A stretch of 6,502 bases of DNA, from NCBI GenBank assembly GCA_900557285.1, contig USSJ01000074.1:1-6502 (forward strand), read 5' to 3'. Source of the stretch: an uncultured Clostridia bacterium. Its GTDB lineage: Bacteria > Bacillota > Clostridia > Christensenellales > Borkfalkiaceae. Made by a program: the position numbers and the translations under genes. Every line of letters starts with the position of its first letter. Positions within the stretch are counted from its first letter, which is position 1. The notes under the pieces are model-generated. The model was not told where the DNA came from and made no database searches. It worked only from the letters and a program-made list of their open reading frames with translations. Below are positions 5,149-6,502 of this stretch, piece by piece.

Positions 5149-6502
5149 TCAGCTCAGCGTTCCGCCAGTTACTTCTGTCATGAAGAATGCACTGTGATCG
5201 TTGAACAAACGCATTATGATCTCTCCGCCCATCAGATCTTCCGTAACGGTTGCCGTCTGCACAACTTTATAGATTTGTTCCGGAACCGCATAGGACGCCG
5301 ACGCCGTGCCGCCCTCATAATCCTGTGTCGCTGTGTACGTCATGCCAGCATCCACTTCGTAAAGATCCCAAGTAACCGTAACGGATTTCGTTTCCCGCAC
5401 ATATTCTACCGTCAATTTGACCTTACATACAGACAACGTATCGGACCAAACCGTCCATTCCGTAGGATAATGATTCGACGTAGGCGTATCGCTTCCGTTC
5501 TCATAATAATTGTAAACAGGATTTTCGATGCCCGTTCCCCAGTTTTCTCTATCCGGTTTAAAGCATGCCAGATTTGCATTGTTCTTGATCAAACCGTAAC
5601 TGAGCAAATAATAATACTGATCTGCCGAACCGTTGGTGCTGTTCGCTATCGAATAACCCGTAACCGAGAAAGTAAATCCAGTTTCCGTTTCCGTAGGATT
5701 GACAACCGTTCCTTTTGCCCATGCCCAGTTATTCTTATTGTCATAATTTTCACGCAAAACACTAATCACGTTTGCCGAAAAAACAGTGTTTTCGGTATCA
5801 CCCAGTGCAGGTCCCGTGAATTCTCCGGTCTGTTTCAGATTCTCCAAAGCAGTGAATACGGCAGCTTCCGCATCTTCATGCATTTGAGCCGCTTTTTTCA
5901 GCGCCTCCGCTTCCGCCTCGCCTTTACCCGGGTCTTCCATCGTGGAAGTGATGCTCGTATCCACGTCCACCGTCGTTCCCGTCGCCGCCGATGCCAGATC
6001 TTCGTAGAGATGTTCCGCTTCCGTTGCCGTCAGCGACTGCCCGACGATCAGATCGTCCACATAAATGCCCGAAACACCGTTGAACATATTGAAGGTGCTC
6101 CAGCCTTCGCCGTTTTTCATCAGGCCGAGCAAAATTTCCTGGTACATCGCATCCCAGTTCGCCTTGTTGCCCGTCACATAGAAAGATTCGATCTGTTCGG
6201 GCGTATACCGGAACGCCAGTGCGCCGTTTGCATAGAAAGAAATACCCGTTTCATAATTGATGTCGATCGTAACATACCGCCAGGTCTGCAGGTATTGCTG
6301 TGCCATGGCCTGCGCCGCTTCGGTATCGTCCGAAGGGTCATCCGCCGCATCGCCGAGAAGGGTTCCCGAGATCGCGTTGAACGCCCACCATTTGTTGACG
6401 GGCTGGCCGTCGCTGCCGTTGCCGTTGTTGCCGAGCGAATTCGGGGATACCGTGATCTGCGACTGCGTCAGGCTGCCCTGTGCATTCTGATACATGCTCG
6501 TC
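5149..6502 (-). CDS. Secreted LamG-like (concanavalin A-type) beta-sandwich protein, C-terminal part
   Basis: The frame is open to the right window edge, so the N terminus, signal peptide and any catalytic domain are outside; 450 residues are visible. The ATG at 6495 is internal in all likelihood. Counting from that Met, residues 1 to about 170 look like a LamG/Laminin_G_3 jelly roll: WRYVTIDIN, then YETGISFYANGALAFRY, and the closing VSGIYVDDLIVG-x-LTATEAEHLYED strand-helix pattern typical of these domains. An Ala/Glu-rich, probably helical linker spans about 190-222. A second beta-rich domain (about 225-448), rich in Tyr, Trp, Thr and Asn, follows; I do not recognise its family. Such architecture is usual for extracellular glycan-binding or multi-domain hydrolase proteins. 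It is followed by the hairpin at 5098-5130 and the GH43 genes, which suggests a shared polysaccharide-degradation role. No enzymatic motif is visible in this part. Confidence 0.8.
   Translation of the reverse strand, partial: TSMYQNAQGSLTQSQITVSPNSLGNNGNGSDGQPVNKWWAFNAISGTLLGDAADDPSDDTEAAQAMAQQYLQTWRYVTIDINYETGISFYANGALAFRYTPEQIESFYVTGNKANWDAMYQEILLGLMKNGEGWSTFNMFNGVSGIYVDDLIVGQSLTATEAEHLYEDLASAATGTTVDVDTSITSTMEDPGKGEAEAEALKKAAQMHEDAEAAVFTALENLKQTGEFTGPALGDTENTVFSANVISVLRENYDNKNNWAWAKGTVVNPTETETGFTFSVTGYSIANSTNGSADQYYYLLSYGLIKNNANLACFKPDRENWGTGIENPVYNYYENGSDTPTSNHYPTEWTVWSDTLSVCKVKLTVEYVRETKSVTVTWDLYEVDAGMTYTATQDYEGGTASASYAVPEQIYKVVQTATVTEDLMGGEIIMRLFNDHSAFFMTEVTGGTLS

Overview
The window looks like a piece of a Firmicutes (Clostridia-type) chromosome. 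The first 69 bases are the 5' end of a 16S rRNA gene on the minus strand, with the universal start AGAGTTTGAT and then GGATGAACGCTGGCGGCGTG. Shine-Dalgarno sites are purine-rich (GGGAGGA, AAAGGAA) and promoters are sigma-A type with an extended -10. The mixed GC content and the arabinan-type glycoside hydrolases suggest an uncultured, gut- or rumen-associated plant-fibre degrader. That last step is inference; no genus is assigned.

Layout. 1-69: 16S rRNA start (minus). 70-263: structured rRNA leader. 264-590: three tandem rRNA promoters, each TTGAC(A/T)-N17-TAT(T/A)TT-like with TGA just before the -10, spaced exactly 125 bp apart, with A-tract (UP-like) DNA behind each. 591-711: no gene. 712-1101: a complete monocistronic unit on the plus strand (promoter, 81-residue two-helix membrane protein, strong intrinsic terminator). 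1102-1401: non-coding, with a Z-DNA-prone palindrome and degenerate repeats. 1402-2832: intracellular GH43 arabinanase-like enzyme (minus). 2833-3128: intergenic, with a 15-bp tandem repeat (7 units) and a UUCG-loop terminator. 3129-5045: lipoprotein GH43 arabinanase-like enzyme (minus). 5046-5148: terminator-like hairpin and structured leader. 5149-6502: C-terminal part of a large extracellular beta-sandwich protein with a LamG-like domain (minus, 5' end outside the window).

How the genes may work together. The three large minus-strand genes read in the order LamG-like secreted protein, surface-anchored GH43, cytosolic GH43. The two GH43 proteins are colinear paralogues with the same catalytic triad and the same C-terminal domain, but only one has an export signal. 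The simplest model is extracellular cleavage of arabinan or arabinoxylan side chains by the lipoprotein, uptake by a transporter not seen here, and intracellular trimming by the second enzyme. The LamG-like protein would be a glycan-binding or enzyme-bearing partner. Hairpins between the genes suggest partly separate transcripts. I see no CRISPR array, insertion sequence, tRNA or phage gene.

The points most worth a second look are the exactly phased triple rRNA promoter, the 15-bp repeat that reads as a pentapeptide-like ladder just before the cytosolic GH43, and the composition change inside the LamG-like gene.
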